Assembly: GCA_963691885.1 (NCBI GenBank)
Contig: OY829843.1
Coordinates: 4,340,001-4,404,000 of the forward strand
Reading direction: 5' to 3'
Source of the DNA: G963691885 sp963691885
GTDB taxonomy: Bacteria; Pseudomonadota; Alphaproteobacteria; UBA8366; Aestuariispiraceae
Length of the DNA: 64,000 nucleotides
A model generated the notes under the pieces. The model saw only the letters and a program-made list of their open reading frames with translations, was not told the DNA's origin and did no database searches. The first letter of the stretch is position 1. Every line of letters begins with the position of its first letter. Below, piece after piece: positions 8,657-17,442 of the stretch. Made by a program: the position numbers and the translations under genes.

Positions 8657-9736
8657 TCAGAAAAAGATCACATTGCGGATGCTGGACGGGTCTTCCGAAC
8701 TGGCCAGAGCTTTGTTGATCTGGCCCAACTCAAATCGACCCGTCACCAACTCGTCCAGTTTGATCCTGCCTTCCGCGTACCAATCCAGTATGCGCGGTAC
8801 ATCGCGCTGCAGGACTGTCGATCCCATCTTGCTGCCCAGAATACTGACCTCAGCTGCAGCAATGGTGCTGGCATCAACCGGGATTTCGGCCCCTGTTGGC
8901 GGCATGCCAACCAGGACGATGGTCGAACCCGTAGCCGCCATGGCAAAGGCCTGCTCAGCCGCCTTAGGCGATCCGACGGTTACATAGATGTAATCAGCGC
9001 CCTTCCCTTCGGTCAGCTCCATCACGGCGTTGACCGGATCCAACTTCATGCCGTTTACGGTGTCCGTCGCGCCAAATTCCCGCGCGCTCAACAGCTTGTC
9101 ATCCGAAATATCAACGCCGATCAAAAGCTTTGGGTCGAACAGGGCGGCCCCCTGAATGGTATTCAACCCGACCCCGCCAGCACCAATCACGACAACATTC
9201 TGGTTAACCGGCATCCGCGCGGTATTGGTCACTGCACCGATCCCGGTCACCACGGCGCAGGCGATGACGGAAGCCGGGGCAAAGTCCATATCCTCTGGGA
9301 TTTTCACCACCTGGGACTCATGCACCAGAACATGTTCTGCAAAACCGCCGGTTCTTAGCCCTTGATGCAGCGGCTCGCCATCAGAGGTTTGATAAGGCGA
9401 TGCCTCATCCAGTGGGAACTTCTCGCCACACCGGACGGGATTCTCTGCCTGGCAGGACGAACATACGCCGCAGCTTCTGATCAGGCTGACCAGAACCGTG
9501 TCACCTGCCGCAAAACCATCGACACCCTCGCCGACCGCCTCAACCACACCGGACACTTCATGTCCGAAGACCGTTGGCGGAAATTCGCCCCAGGATCCTT
9601 TGATATAGGCAATATCGCTGTGGCAGATTGCACAGGCCTTGTTGCGGATCAAAACTTCACCCGGACCAGGATCCGACAGCTCGATATCCTGTATAATCAG
9701 CTCGGTGCCATACGACTTGCAGACGGCTGCACGCAT
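8657..9736 (-). CDS. Zinc-dependent medium-chain alcohol dehydrogenase
   Basis: The 359-residue protein has all hallmarks of zinc MDR enzymes: catalytic zinc ligands in the ACAICHSD region and GHEVSG, structural-zinc cysteines in CGVCSSCQAENPVRC, and an NAD(P)-binding GAGGVG motif near residue 190. It should oxidise an alcohol to an aldehyde or ketone with NAD+. The start MRAAVCKSYG is the standard family N-terminus. It is followed 13 bases later by the enolase-superfamily gene in the same direction, suggesting linked substrate oxidation. Substrate unknown. Confidence 0.88.
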   Translation of the reverse strand: MRAAVCKSYGTELIIQDIELSDPGPGEVLIRNKACAICHSDIAYIKGSWGEFPPTVFGHEVSGVVEAVGEGVDGFAAGDTVLVSLIRSCGVCSSCQAENPVRCGEKFPLDEASPYQTSDGEPLHQGLRTGGFAEHVLVHESQVVKIPEDMDFAPASVIACAVVTGIGAVTNTARMPVNQNVVVIGAGGVGLNTIQGAALFDPKLLIGVDISDDKLLSAREFGATDTVNGMKLDPVNAVMELTEGKGADYIYVTVGSPKAAEQAFAMAATGSTIVLVGMPPTGAEIPVDASTIAAAEVSILGSKMGSTVLQRDVPRILDWYAEGRIKLDELVTGRFELGQINKALASSEDPSSIRNVIFF

Positions 9737-9851
9737 GCCATTTCTCCCCCAAGAAACAAGTTCGGAAAAGCACCGGAAATCAGCGTGCTTCCGCGGGAAC
9801 GATGGCTGGGTCGTGCGCCCTTGTCCAGCAGCAAATCACGGGCCTGGCACA

Positions 9852-10922
9852 TTAAATTCGCAGCAGCGAAACTGCGTCTTCTGCCGCTTCCAGCGCCCCC
9901 TCCATATGGCCGCCAAAACGCGTCGAAAGTTCGGTGGAAGCCAGGACCAAGTCACCCTCCCATAAGGTGCTGAGATCACTACGCCGTCCATAGCGGGGCT
10001 AGCTGGCAAGGGGTAGATGATCATCAGTGGTGGCCGTCAATACCTCACGGGCCCAGTCCATCAGTATAACATCATTGGGTCTGCTTGCCTGTTCGCCAAA
10101 CAGTCTGACCAATTGTTCCCGTGCAAGGGTTATGAGTTCGTCCCCCAGATCCTGTCGCACATCTGCTGGAAAGCCAACAAATCCGAACAGCGCGCCCACC
10201 GACCCATCCATCGGTGAGGCATCATGGATTTCGACCATCGGGCCGCGCTGGCTCATCGCGTCCCCGGATAATCCGGCATCCCGCCAGAAGGGCTGATCGA
10301 AGATCGCTACGATTTTCGCCTGCCCTGCCATCCATGTCGGGGTTTGAGACAATGGCCTAAGAACGCCTTCCTCAAGCGACGGTTCGAAAGTGATTTTCTC
10401 TGCGGCCAATCGCGGCGGTAGTGCCAGCACAATCTGTTCCGCCTCAATCCGGTCACCAGCATCATTCTCGACAATCAGGTACTCTTCTTTTCTCGTTATT
10501 CGGGAAACAACCCAATTGAGTTTCAATGTCGCGTCCGGCAGTTCGGCTACCAGTCCGTCGATAACGCTCTGCGCGCCACCCGCGATCCGTATGGATCCGG
10601 CCATGCTGACCCAACCCTGCCCACGATGGACGGTTCCGGCGCGGTCTTCAGCAAGATTTTCGCCCGACGAGAATTGCTCAAATACCTTAATGCCCAACTC
10701 TGACGCCAGGCTGCGCATCCTCTCCTCACCTGGCCAAAACCATGTCGGGCCGAAGTCCATCTTAGCGCTCGGACCGCTTGATCCAAAACTGCCGGAAAGG
10801 ATTCGACCGCCGAATCTCTTGCGTCCTTCCACAAGGCAAAAATCGATGGATCGTCGGGTTAGTTCCCTCGCAATCGCCAGACCCGCCAGGCCACCGCCGA
10901 TGATTAAGATTCTTGTCTTCAT
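9852..10922 (-). pseudogene. Flavin monoamine oxidase-like gene interrupted by an in-frame amber codon
   Basis: The protein starts MKTRILIIGGGLAGLAIARE, an FAD-binding motif of flavin amine oxidases, followed by GGRI. ATG 10922 has AAGGTGAG upstream; an in-frame ATG at 10952 is less likely. Reading stops at TAG (9999-10001) after LTATTDDHLPLAS, giving 307 residues. The same frame continues for 48 codons to TAA at 9852-9854 with the family C-terminus, including LWEGDLVLASTELSTRFGGH and MEGALEAAE, the segment that closes over the flavin. The gene is therefore either a recent nonsense pseudogene or an amber read-through gene. It is divergent from a TetR regulator that probably controls it. Confidence 0.85.
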
Positions 10923-11045
10923 GACCTGTCTCACCTTTTTGCTATGGCTCAATCTTGCTCGTGAAATGGATGCTGTTTTTGTAAACGGCTTAATATCAGA
11001 TAGTTAAGGGATGCATCCGGTAATTTCGAGCTCATTGAATTATCT

Positions 11046-11059
11046 ATCTATCGATAGAT
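11046..11059. promoter_or_regulatory. Palindromic operator 1 between amine oxidase and tetR
   Basis: A perfect 14-bp palindrome ATCTATCGATAGAT lies in the 214-bp divergent intergenic region. It shares the CTATC...GATAG half-sites with a second site 45 bp further on, as expected for autoregulation by the adjacent TetR protein. Binding is inference. Confidence 0.6.
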
Positions 11060-11104
11060 TATTGACCCTATTGAGATACTTGTTTAATTTCCTTCAATAT
11101 CTAT

Positions 11105-11118
11105 CTATCAAATGATAG
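11105..11118. promoter_or_regulatory. Palindromic operator 2 next to the tetR start
   Basis: CTATC-AAAT-GATAG repeats the half-sites of the first operator with a four-base centre. It ends 18 bp before the tetR ATG, well placed to block transcription or translation initiation. Confidence 0.6.
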
Positions 11119-11136
11119 GCATTTGGAGAGGGTTTT

Positions 11137-11697
11137 ATGACAGAAGTACCCATGCGAGAACAGATTTTGTCTGCCGCCGAAGAAAGAGTGCGAAGTGTTG
11201 GCTACAATGCTGTCAGTTTTCGGGATCTCGCCAGTGATGTTGGTGTAAAAAGTTCGAGTGTTCATTATCATTTTCCGCAAAAGGAAGATCTCGGTCTGGC
11301 CCTGGTAGAAAGGTATCAGGAAAAGTTCAAACGTGGACTTGATTTAATCAACATTGATCAGCTTGGTCCGGTAAAATCACTAGAAGCTTTCATGAAACTT
11401 TTCTCCGACGCGTTGATCGTGGGCGACAAGATATGCCTATGCGCCATGATGGGTGCAGAGGTGAATGGATTGCCCCCTGCCTTGAAATCGGCCCTGAATG
11501 ACTTCTTTGATTTATGCAAGCAATGGTTGGAACCGATTCACGCAAAAATGCTCCCGACATCCACTTTGATGACCCCGCTCGAAATCGTCTCTGCGCTGGA
11601 AGGTGCAATGATTGTATCAACCGTAAAAGGGTCCAGAACACCCTTTGATATGACGGCTTCCCGTATTGCCGCGTCCTACCGTTCCTCCCTTCACTGA
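11137..11697 (+). CDS. TetR/AcrR family transcriptional regulator
   Basis: The 186-residue protein has an N-terminal TetR DNA-binding domain: ILSAAEERVRSVGYNAVSFR followed by DLASDVGVKSSSVHYHFPQK, the classic recognition helix with YHFPQK. The C-terminal ligand domain is not informative. GGAGAG precedes the ATG. It is divergent from the amine oxidase and upstream of a TRAP transporter, so it probably represses one or both in response to an amine or other transported substrate. Two CTATC/GATAG palindromes in the shared upstream region are likely its operators. Confidence 0.88.
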   Translation: MTEVPMREQILSAAEERVRSVGYNAVSFRDLASDVGVKSSSVHYHFPQKEDLGLALVERYQEKFKRGLDLINIDQLGPVKSLEAFMKLFSDALIVGDKICLCAMMGAEVNGLPPALKSALNDFFDLCKQWLEPIHAKMLPTSTLMTPLEIVSALEGAMIVSTVKGSRTPFDMTASRIAASYRSSLH

Positions 11698-11739
11698 CGA
11701 CAGGGACCGAGGGCGAATTAAACTAAATTGAAAAAGACT

Positions 11740-11771
11740 GTTGCACTGCAACGCAACCTAGTTTGAACTAG
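11740..11771. promoter_or_regulatory. Two palindromes upstream of the TRAP operon
   Basis: GTTGCACTGCAAC (11740-11752) and CTAGTTTGAACTAG (11758-11771) are near-perfect inverted repeats six bases apart, ending 46 bp before dctQ. They differ from the TetR-type sites upstream, so a second regulator is possible. No clear -35/-10 pair was seen. Confidence 0.4.
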
Positions 11772-11817
11772 TGATCTGATCTTTCGTATTTGCCAGGCTG
11801 TCGGAGGGCACTGGAAA

Positions 11818-12324
11818 ATGCCTAAAGCCGTCCTGGTGTATATCCGTATTGTTGAAGCCATCAATTACCGTATTGGTCGTCTGGCCATGTACTCGATCTT
11901 TGTCATGGTCGGTATCTTGATATGGTCGTCAGTCTCCAAAACATTCTTCCTGCCGTCGCTCTGGACACTTGAAATGGCGCAGTTCGCGCTCGTCGCTTAT
12001 TACATCCTCGGCGGCCCCTACGCGATCCAGCTGGGCTCCAACGTCCGCATGGATTTGTTCTATTCAAATTGGACGCCAAAAACGAAGGCCTGGGTTGATG
12101 CCTTTACGGTTTGTTTCCTGATTTTCTATCTCTGTGTCCTGCTCTATGGCGGCCTGATCAGCACCCAGTATTCGTTCCAGTACAATGAGCGCTCCCCCAC
12201 TGCCTGGCGGCCCTATATGTGGCCAATCAAGACCATCATGTGTTTCGGGTTGGTCCTGATGATCCTGCAGACATCGGTGGAGTTCTTGAAAGACATCGCG
12301 CGCATCCGGGGGCATGAGATTTAA
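11818..12324 (+). CDS. TRAP transporter small membrane subunit (DctQ type)
   Basis: This 168-residue protein has four hydrophobic segments (around residues 20-40, 50-75, 95-120 and 135-155), the usual DctQ topology. It pairs with the large permease, whose ATG directly follows its TAA, and with the periplasmic binding protein further on. TRAP systems import carboxylates, amino acids and other organic acids using an ion gradient. GGAGGG lies 9 bases before the ATG. It is the first gene of the transporter operon. Confidence 0.88.
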   Translation: MPKAVLVYIRIVEAINYRIGRLAMYSIFVMVGILIWSSVSKTFFLPSLWTLEMAQFALVAYYILGGPYAIQLGSNVRMDLFYSNWTPKTKAWVDAFTVCFLIFYLCVLLYGGLISTQYSFQYNERSPTAWRPYMWPIKTIMCFGLVLMILQTSVEFLKDIARIRGHEI

Positions 12325-13647
12325 ATGTCCTATGAGATGATCGCAATTTTGATGTTTTCCTCGATGATGCTGATGCTCATCACGGGGCAACGCGTGTTTG
12401 GCGCAATCGGCGCCATCGCCGTCATCGCCGCCATACTGCTCTGGGGACCCGGCGGATCAGATATCGGGTTTTCGGCAGCCATGAAGCTGATGAAGTGGTA
12501 CCCGTTGCTGACCCTGCCAATGTTCATCTTCATGGGATACATCCTCTCAGAGTCAAAGATCGCGGATGATCTCTACCGAATGTTCCATGTCTGGATGGGA
12601 CCGATCAGCGGTGGTCTGGCGATTGGCACGATTGGCTTGATGGTCCTGATCTCAGCGATGAATGGCCTCAGCGTCGCCGGTATGGCGATCGGGGCAACGA
12701 TTGCCCTGCCTGAACTGTTGCGCCGCGGCTATGACAAGCAAATGGTGACAGGGGTTATTCAAGCGGGATCCTCGCTCGGCATTCTGGTGCCGCCGTCGGT
12801 CGTCCTGGTCCTATACGCAATGATCGCGCGGCAACCGGTTGGACAGCTTTGGCTGGCCGGCGTTGTTCCGGGCCTGATGATGGCGGCGATGTTCATCATC
12901 TACATTGTCATTCGCTGTCGCTTGCAGCCCTCTCTTGGCCCCGCCCTTCCCGCTGAGGAACGCAATGTCGACCGGGCGGAGAAGTTCCGACTGCTGGGGG
13001 CCGGTCTGCTGCCAATCATCATTTTTGCCGCGATGATGGTGCCCTTCGTTAATGGCTGGACCAGCCTGGTCGAAAGCTCTGCAATCGGCGCAATGACGGC
13101 TTTCCTGGCGGCGGTCGTGAAAGGCCGGATGAACCGGACCGTTTTCGAGAATTCCCTGCGAAACACCCTCGCCATTTCCTGCATGTTTATGTGGATCATC
13201 CTCGCGGCCCTGGGTTTTGGCGCGGTCTTTGACGGATTGGGCGCGGTTCGCGCGATCGAAGGGTTGTTTGTTGGCCAGATGGGCCTGGATCCCTGGACCA
13301 TCCTGATTCTGATGCAGCTTTCCTTCATCCTGATGGGGACATTTCTGGACGATACAGCGATGCTGGTCATCGTCGCGCCGCTTTATGTACCCCTGGTGGG
13401 GGCGCTGGGTTTCGACCTGATCTGGTATGGCGTTCTCTACACGATAACGACCCAGATCGCCTATATGACCCCGCCGTTTGGTTACAATCTGTTTCTGATG
13501 CGCGCGATGGCGCCCCCTGAAATCTCGCTAAGAGACATTTATAAATCCATCATTCCCTTTGTTGGTGTTATGGTAGTGGCACTGGCTCTGGTCATGAGCT
13601 TCCCGGAAATTGCTCTGTGGTTCCCGGAATACATCTATGGAAAGTAA
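12325..13647 (+). CDS. TRAP transporter large membrane subunit (DctM type)
   Basis: The 440-residue highly hydrophobic protein has about twelve membrane segments and DctM signatures such as LTLPMFIFMGYILS and VTGVIQAGSSLGILVPPSVV. It forms the ion-coupled translocation channel with the DctQ subunit encoded directly upstream (no gap). The binding-protein gene follows after 83 bases. The predicted cargo is an organic anion, not identifiable from the permease. Confidence 0.92.
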   Translation: MSYEMIAILMFSSMMLMLITGQRVFGAIGAIAVIAAILLWGPGGSDIGFSAAMKLMKWYPLLTLPMFIFMGYILSESKIADDLYRMFHVWMGPISGGLAIGTIGLMVLISAMNGLSVAGMAIGATIALPELLRRGYDKQMVTGVIQAGSSLGILVPPSVVLVLYAMIARQPVGQLWLAGVVPGLMMAAMFIIYIVIRCRLQPSLGPALPAEERNVDRAEKFRLLGAGLLPIIIFAAMMVPFVNGWTSLVESSAIGAMTAFLAAVVKGRMNRTVFENSLRNTLAISCMFMWIILAALGFGAVFDGLGAVRAIEGLFVGQMGLDPWTILILMQLSFILMGTFLDDTAMLVIVAPLYVPLVGALGFDLIWYGVLYTITTQIAYMTPPFGYNLFLMRAMAPPEISLRDIYKSIIPFVGVMVVALALVMSFPEIALWFPEYIYGK

Positions 13648-13730
13648 GCAGAGCCAAGGATAGAGCCCCAAAACGGGCCACGTCTTTACGGGAGTACTTC
13701 GGTAAAACTATGAACATTGGAGGTTAGGTT

Positions 13731-14765
13731 ATGACAACAAGACGTAAGTTTCTGACAACAGCAGGCATGGCCGGCGCAGCAACCCTTGCAGCGCCCGCCG
13801 TTCACGCCCAGTCCAAGATCAAGTGGCGCATGCAGACCTATGCCGGCCCGGCACTGGCTGAGCATGTCATCAAACCAGCGATTGATTCCTTCAACAAAGT
13901 CGCCGGCGACGAGATGGAAATCGAACTCTTCTTCGCAGACCAGCTGGTCCCCACAGGCGAGTTGTTCCGGGCGATGCAGCGCGGCACGATTGACGCCGTT
14001 CAAAGCGACGATGATAGCATGGCTTCCCCCACTGAAGTCACCGTTTTCGGGGGCTACTTCCCCTTTGCCAGCCGGTATTCCCTGGATGTGCCCGTGCTTT
14101 TCAACCAATACGGATTGGGTGAAATCTGGGACGCAGAATATTCCAAGGTTGGCGTCAAATGGCTTTCCGCCGGTGCCTGGGACCCCTGCCATTTCGCGAC
14201 AAAGACACCGATCAACAGCCTGGAAGACCTGAAGGGCAAACGCGTCTTCACCTTTCCGACGGCCGGTCGTTTCATGAGCCAGTTTGGCGTTGTACCGGTG
14301 ACCTTGCCCTGGGAAGACATTGAGGTTGCGGTCCAAACCGGTGAACTCGACGGCATCGCCTGGTCCGGCATCACAGAGGATTACACTGTTGGATGGGCGG
14401 ATGTGACCGACTATTTCCTGACCAACAACATCTCTGGCGCATGGGCCGGGTCCTTCTTTGCCAATATGGACCGCTATAACGAGTTGCCGGACCATCTCAA
14501 AGAGCTGCTGAAGCTGACCATGGACAGTTCGCATTATTATCGCCAGTGGTGGTACTGGGGCGGTGAAGCCGCGCTGCGTACACAGGGTACGAAGATGAAG
14601 CTCACCACAATCCCGGACGAAGAATGGGCAACGGTTGAGGCCGCCGCCGTCAAGTTCTGGGACGAGATCGCCTCTGAGTCCGAGACAAAGGCGAAGGTCG
14701 TTCAGATCTTCAAGGACTATAACGCCACAATGGAAAAAGCGGGCCGTCCTTACCGCTATTCCTGA
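13731..14765 (+). CDS. TRAP transporter periplasmic substrate-binding protein (DctP type)
   Basis: The 344-residue precursor begins with a twin-arginine signal, MTTRRKFLTTAGMAGAATLA, with cleavage predicted after AVHA. The mature part is a DctP-like solute receptor. GGAGG lies 8 bases before the ATG. It follows dctQM and is itself followed by a strong hairpin that may stabilise its mRNA, fitting the greater need for binding protein than permease. The next gene is a glutamine-synthetase-like ligase, so the cargo may be an amine or amino compound; this is inference. Confidence 0.9.
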   Translation: MTTRRKFLTTAGMAGAATLAAPAVHAQSKIKWRMQTYAGPALAEHVIKPAIDSFNKVAGDEMEIELFFADQLVPTGELFRAMQRGTIDAVQSDDDSMASPTEVTVFGGYFPFASRYSLDVPVLFNQYGLGEIWDAEYSKVGVKWLSAGAWDPCHFATKTPINSLEDLKGKRVFTFPTAGRFMSQFGVVPVTLPWEDIEVAVQTGELDGIAWSGITEDYTVGWADVTDYFLTNNISGAWAGSFFANMDRYNELPDHLKELLKLTMDSSHYYRQWWYWGGEAALRTQGTKMKLTTIPDEEWATVEAAAVKFWDEIASESETKAKVVQIFKDYNATMEKAGRPYRYS

Positions 14766-14788
14766 TCACAAGCAGGACAGATCATCGC

Positions 14789-14821
14789 GCAATCGCGGTC
14801 CCGGATCGGGGCCGCGATTGC
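14789..14821 (+). repeat. Strong intercistronic hairpin after dctP
   Basis: Ten-base arms GCAATCGCGG and CCGCGATTGC enclose 13 bases that can pair further (CCCG/CGGG). No U-run follows, so an mRNA-stabilising or attenuating structure is more likely than a simple terminator. Confidence 0.6.
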
Positions 14822-14859
14822 CGGTCTGGCCAACAAAACACTAGTCAACGGAACAGAAC

Positions 14860-16230
14860 ATGCCCGGTAATCTGACCCTCGAAACCCTCAAATCTCACGT
14901 CCAGGATGGATCCATCGACACTATTCTTGTCTGTCAGGTGGACATGCAAGGCCGTCTGATGGGAAAGCGCATGCATGCGCAGTACTTCATCGATAGCGGT
15001 TGGGAAGAAACCCACAGCTGTAACTATTTGCAGGCGACGGATTTCGAGATGGAACCGGTCGATGGCTATAAATCCACATCCTGGGAAGGCGGTTATGGCG
15101 ACTACACCATGATCCCGGACATGAGCACCCTGCGCCTGACACCCTGGCTTGAAGGAACGGCGCTCGTTCTGTGCGATCTGGTCGACCACCACAGCCATGA
15201 ACCCGTGCCCCATTCGCCCCGCGCCGTTCTGAAGAAGCAGATTGCGCGGCTGGACGCGCTTGGCATCAGTCCAATGATGGCAACCGAACTAGAATTCTAT
15301 CTTTTTGAACAGAGTTTCGAAGAGGCCTATCGCAATGGCTATCGCAACCTGACACCAATCAGCGCGTATAATGAGGACTACCACATCTTCCAGACGACCA
15401 AGGAAGAAGCTGTTATGCGGGCCATCCGCAACGGCCTGTATGATGCTGGTATTCCGGTTGAAGGCACCAAGGGTGAGGCCGATGCCGGCCAGGAAGAAAT
15501 CAATATCAAATATTCTGACGCGCTGGACACAGCGGACAATCATTCCCTTACCAAAAATGCCTGCAAAGAGATTGCCTGGGCGAAGGGACATGCCCTCACC
15601 TTCCTTGCGAAATGGCACACCGATATGGCCGGCAGTTCCAGCCATGTGCACCAATCACTCTGGTCGACAGAGGGGGAACCTCTGTTCAAAGATCCAAACG
15701 GCCCCCACGGCATGTCGGAGATGATGCAACACTACCTGGCCGGACTTCTGGCCCATGCCAGCGAAATCACCTATTTTCTGGCCCCCAATATCAATTCCTA
15801 TAAACGGTTCCAGGCGGGCACGTTTGCGCCCACAAAGGCAATCTGGTCGCGCGACAACCGGACGGCGGGATACCGTGTTGTTGGCGAAGGGACTTCTGCC
15901 ATCAGGATCGAATGTCGGGTCGGGGGGTCCGACCTGAACCCTTATCTGGCCATGGCGGCCCTGATCGCGGCCGGACTTGACGGGATCGAGACTAAAATGC
16001 CGCTGGAGGCGGAATTCACCGGTGATGCCTATCACGCCGATGATACCGTGCGCACCATCCCCAGCACACTGCGCGATGCCATGGCCGCCCTCGACCAGTC
16101 TCAGATGCTGCGTTCTGCCTTTGGGGACGATGTGATTGACCATTATCTGCATGCCAGCGGCTGGGAGCAGAGCCAATATGACAGCAATGTCACTGATTGG
16201 GAGGTTAACCGCGGTTTTGAGCGCGGATAA
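14860..16230 (+). CDS. Glutamine synthetase family protein (GlnT/PuuA-like gamma-glutamyl ligase)
   Basis: The 456-residue protein has the glutamine synthetase catalytic domain (ATELEFYLFE, then GQEEINIKYSDALDTADNHS, then SSSHVHQSLW) but resembles the shorter type that ligates glutamate to amines, not canonical GlnA; the adenylylation-site region of GlnA is not obvious. Family reactions include gamma-glutamylation of polyamines or methylamine using ATP. It sits between a TRAP transporter and an iron alcohol dehydrogenase in one direction. With the nearby amine oxidase this suggests gamma-glutamyl-amine catabolism. The substrate is unproven. Confidence 0.82.
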   Translation: MPGNLTLETLKSHVQDGSIDTILVCQVDMQGRLMGKRMHAQYFIDSGWEETHSCNYLQATDFEMEPVDGYKSTSWEGGYGDYTMIPDMSTLRLTPWLEGTALVLCDLVDHHSHEPVPHSPRAVLKKQIARLDALGISPMMATELEFYLFEQSFEEAYRNGYRNLTPISAYNEDYHIFQTTKEEAVMRAIRNGLYDAGIPVEGTKGEADAGQEEINIKYSDALDTADNHSLTKNACKEIAWAKGHALTFLAKWHTDMAGSSSHVHQSLWSTEGEPLFKDPNGPHGMSEMMQHYLAGLLAHASEITYFLAPNINSYKRFQAGTFAPTKAIWSRDNRTAGYRVVGEGTSAIRIECRVGGSDLNPYLAMAALIAAGLDGIETKMPLEAEFTGDAYHADDTVRTIPSTLRDAMAALDQSQMLRSAFGDDVIDHYLHASGWEQSQYDSNVTDWEVNRGFERG

Positions 16231-16278
16231 CCCCGTAACCCTTTTTCCAGACCACCCCTTTTTGACAGAGCTTATCCA

Positions 16279-17442
16279 ATGACACGCACACTTACCGGCA
16301 ACTGGAATTATCCAACCCCAATGTGGTCCGGACCTGACAGGATCAAGGAATTGGGCGCTGCCTGCAAACAGCTGGGAATCACGCGCCCCCTCTTCGTCAC
16401 AGATAGAGGGTTGCGCGATATGTCCATTGTTTCAGAGGCCATGGCCGTGTTGGAGGAAGCCTCCCTTCCGGCCGCGCTCTATTCTGAAGTTCAGGGTAAT
16501 CCCCTGTCTGACGATGTCATAAACGGGGTCAAAGCCTATCACGATCATGATGCCGATGGTGTTGTGGCCTTCGGTGGCGGCAGCGGCGTTGATGTTGGCA
16601 AGACAATCGCGTTTATGGCCGGTCAAACGAGGCCACTCTTCGATTTTGAGGATGTGGGCGACTGGTGGACACGGGCGGATGCCGATGCAATCGCCCCGAT
16701 CATTGCTGTTCCCACGACAGCCGGTACCGGATCAGAAGTTGGCCGGGCCAGCGTCATCACAGACCCGGACACCCATGAAAAGAAGATCATTTTTCATCCC
16801 AAAATGCTGCCCGGTCTGGTGATCAACGACCCTGCCCTCACGGTCGGGCTGCCGCCGCATCTGACCGCGGCCACAGGGCTGGACGCCTTTATTCATTGCT
16901 TTGAGGCCTATTGTGCCCCCGGCTATCACCCCATGGCAGATGGCATTGCGCTCGAGGGGATGCGCCTTGTCCAGACCGCCCTGCCCGCTGCTTTTGCGGA
17001 AGGCAGCGATATCGACGCACGTGCCGATATGTTAAGTGCGGCCTCGATGGGGGCGACCGCGTTTCAGAAAGGTCTTGGTGGTGTGCATTCCATCTCCCAC
17101 GCGGTTGGTGCAACCTACAACACCCATCACGGTCTGACCAACGCCATCGTCCTGCCCTATATCATGAAGGTGAACGAGCATGCGATCGCGGAGCGCATGC
17201 CCCTTCTCGCCCGCATCCTTGATCTGAAGGATCAGAGTTTCGCAGGCGTTTATGATTGGGTCCTTGAATTCCGCCAAGCGTTGGAAATTCCGGAAACACT
17301 GTCTGCCATTGATGTCCCGACAGACCGGTCCGACCGGATTGGTGAATTGGCGGAACGGGACCCGACGGCGGGTACGAATCCAATCAAACTCAGCGCTGAA
17401 ACCTATGCTGAGACATTTGTGAAAGCCGTAAACGGATCCTGA
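16279..17442 (+). CDS. Iron-containing alcohol dehydrogenase
   Basis: The 387-residue enzyme shows group III alcohol dehydrogenase features: cofactor-binding GGGSGVDVGK near residue 98, TTAGTGSEV near 150, and metal-ligand histidines in DAFIHCFEAY and HSISHAVGA...THHGLTNA. It should interconvert an alcohol or semialdehyde with its carbonyl form using NAD(H). It follows the glutamine-synthetase-like gene by 48 bases and probably closes the TRAP operon. Its 3' end overlaps the convergent cupin gene by 40 bases. Confidence 0.9.
   Translation: MTRTLTGNWNYPTPMWSGPDRIKELGAACKQLGITRPLFVTDRGLRDMSIVSEAMAVLEEASLPAALYSEVQGNPLSDDVINGVKAYHDHDADGVVAFGGGSGVDVGKTIAFMAGQTRPLFDFEDVGDWWTRADADAIAPIIAVPTTAGTGSEVGRASVITDPDTHEKKIIFHPKMLPGLVINDPALTVGLPPHLTAATGLDAFIHCFEAYCAPGYHPMADGIALEGMRLVQTALPAAFAEGSDIDARADMLSAASMGATAFQKGLGGVHSISHAVGATYNTHHGLTNAIVLPYIMKVNEHAIAERMPLLARILDLKDQSFAGVYDWVLEFRQALEIPETLSAIDVPTDRSDRIGELAERDPTAGTNPIKLSAETYAETFVKAVNGS

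Noticed and set aside
12900..13370. Minus-strand ORF opposite dctM
   Set aside because: Antisense of a hydrophobic membrane protein, with no recognisable domain.
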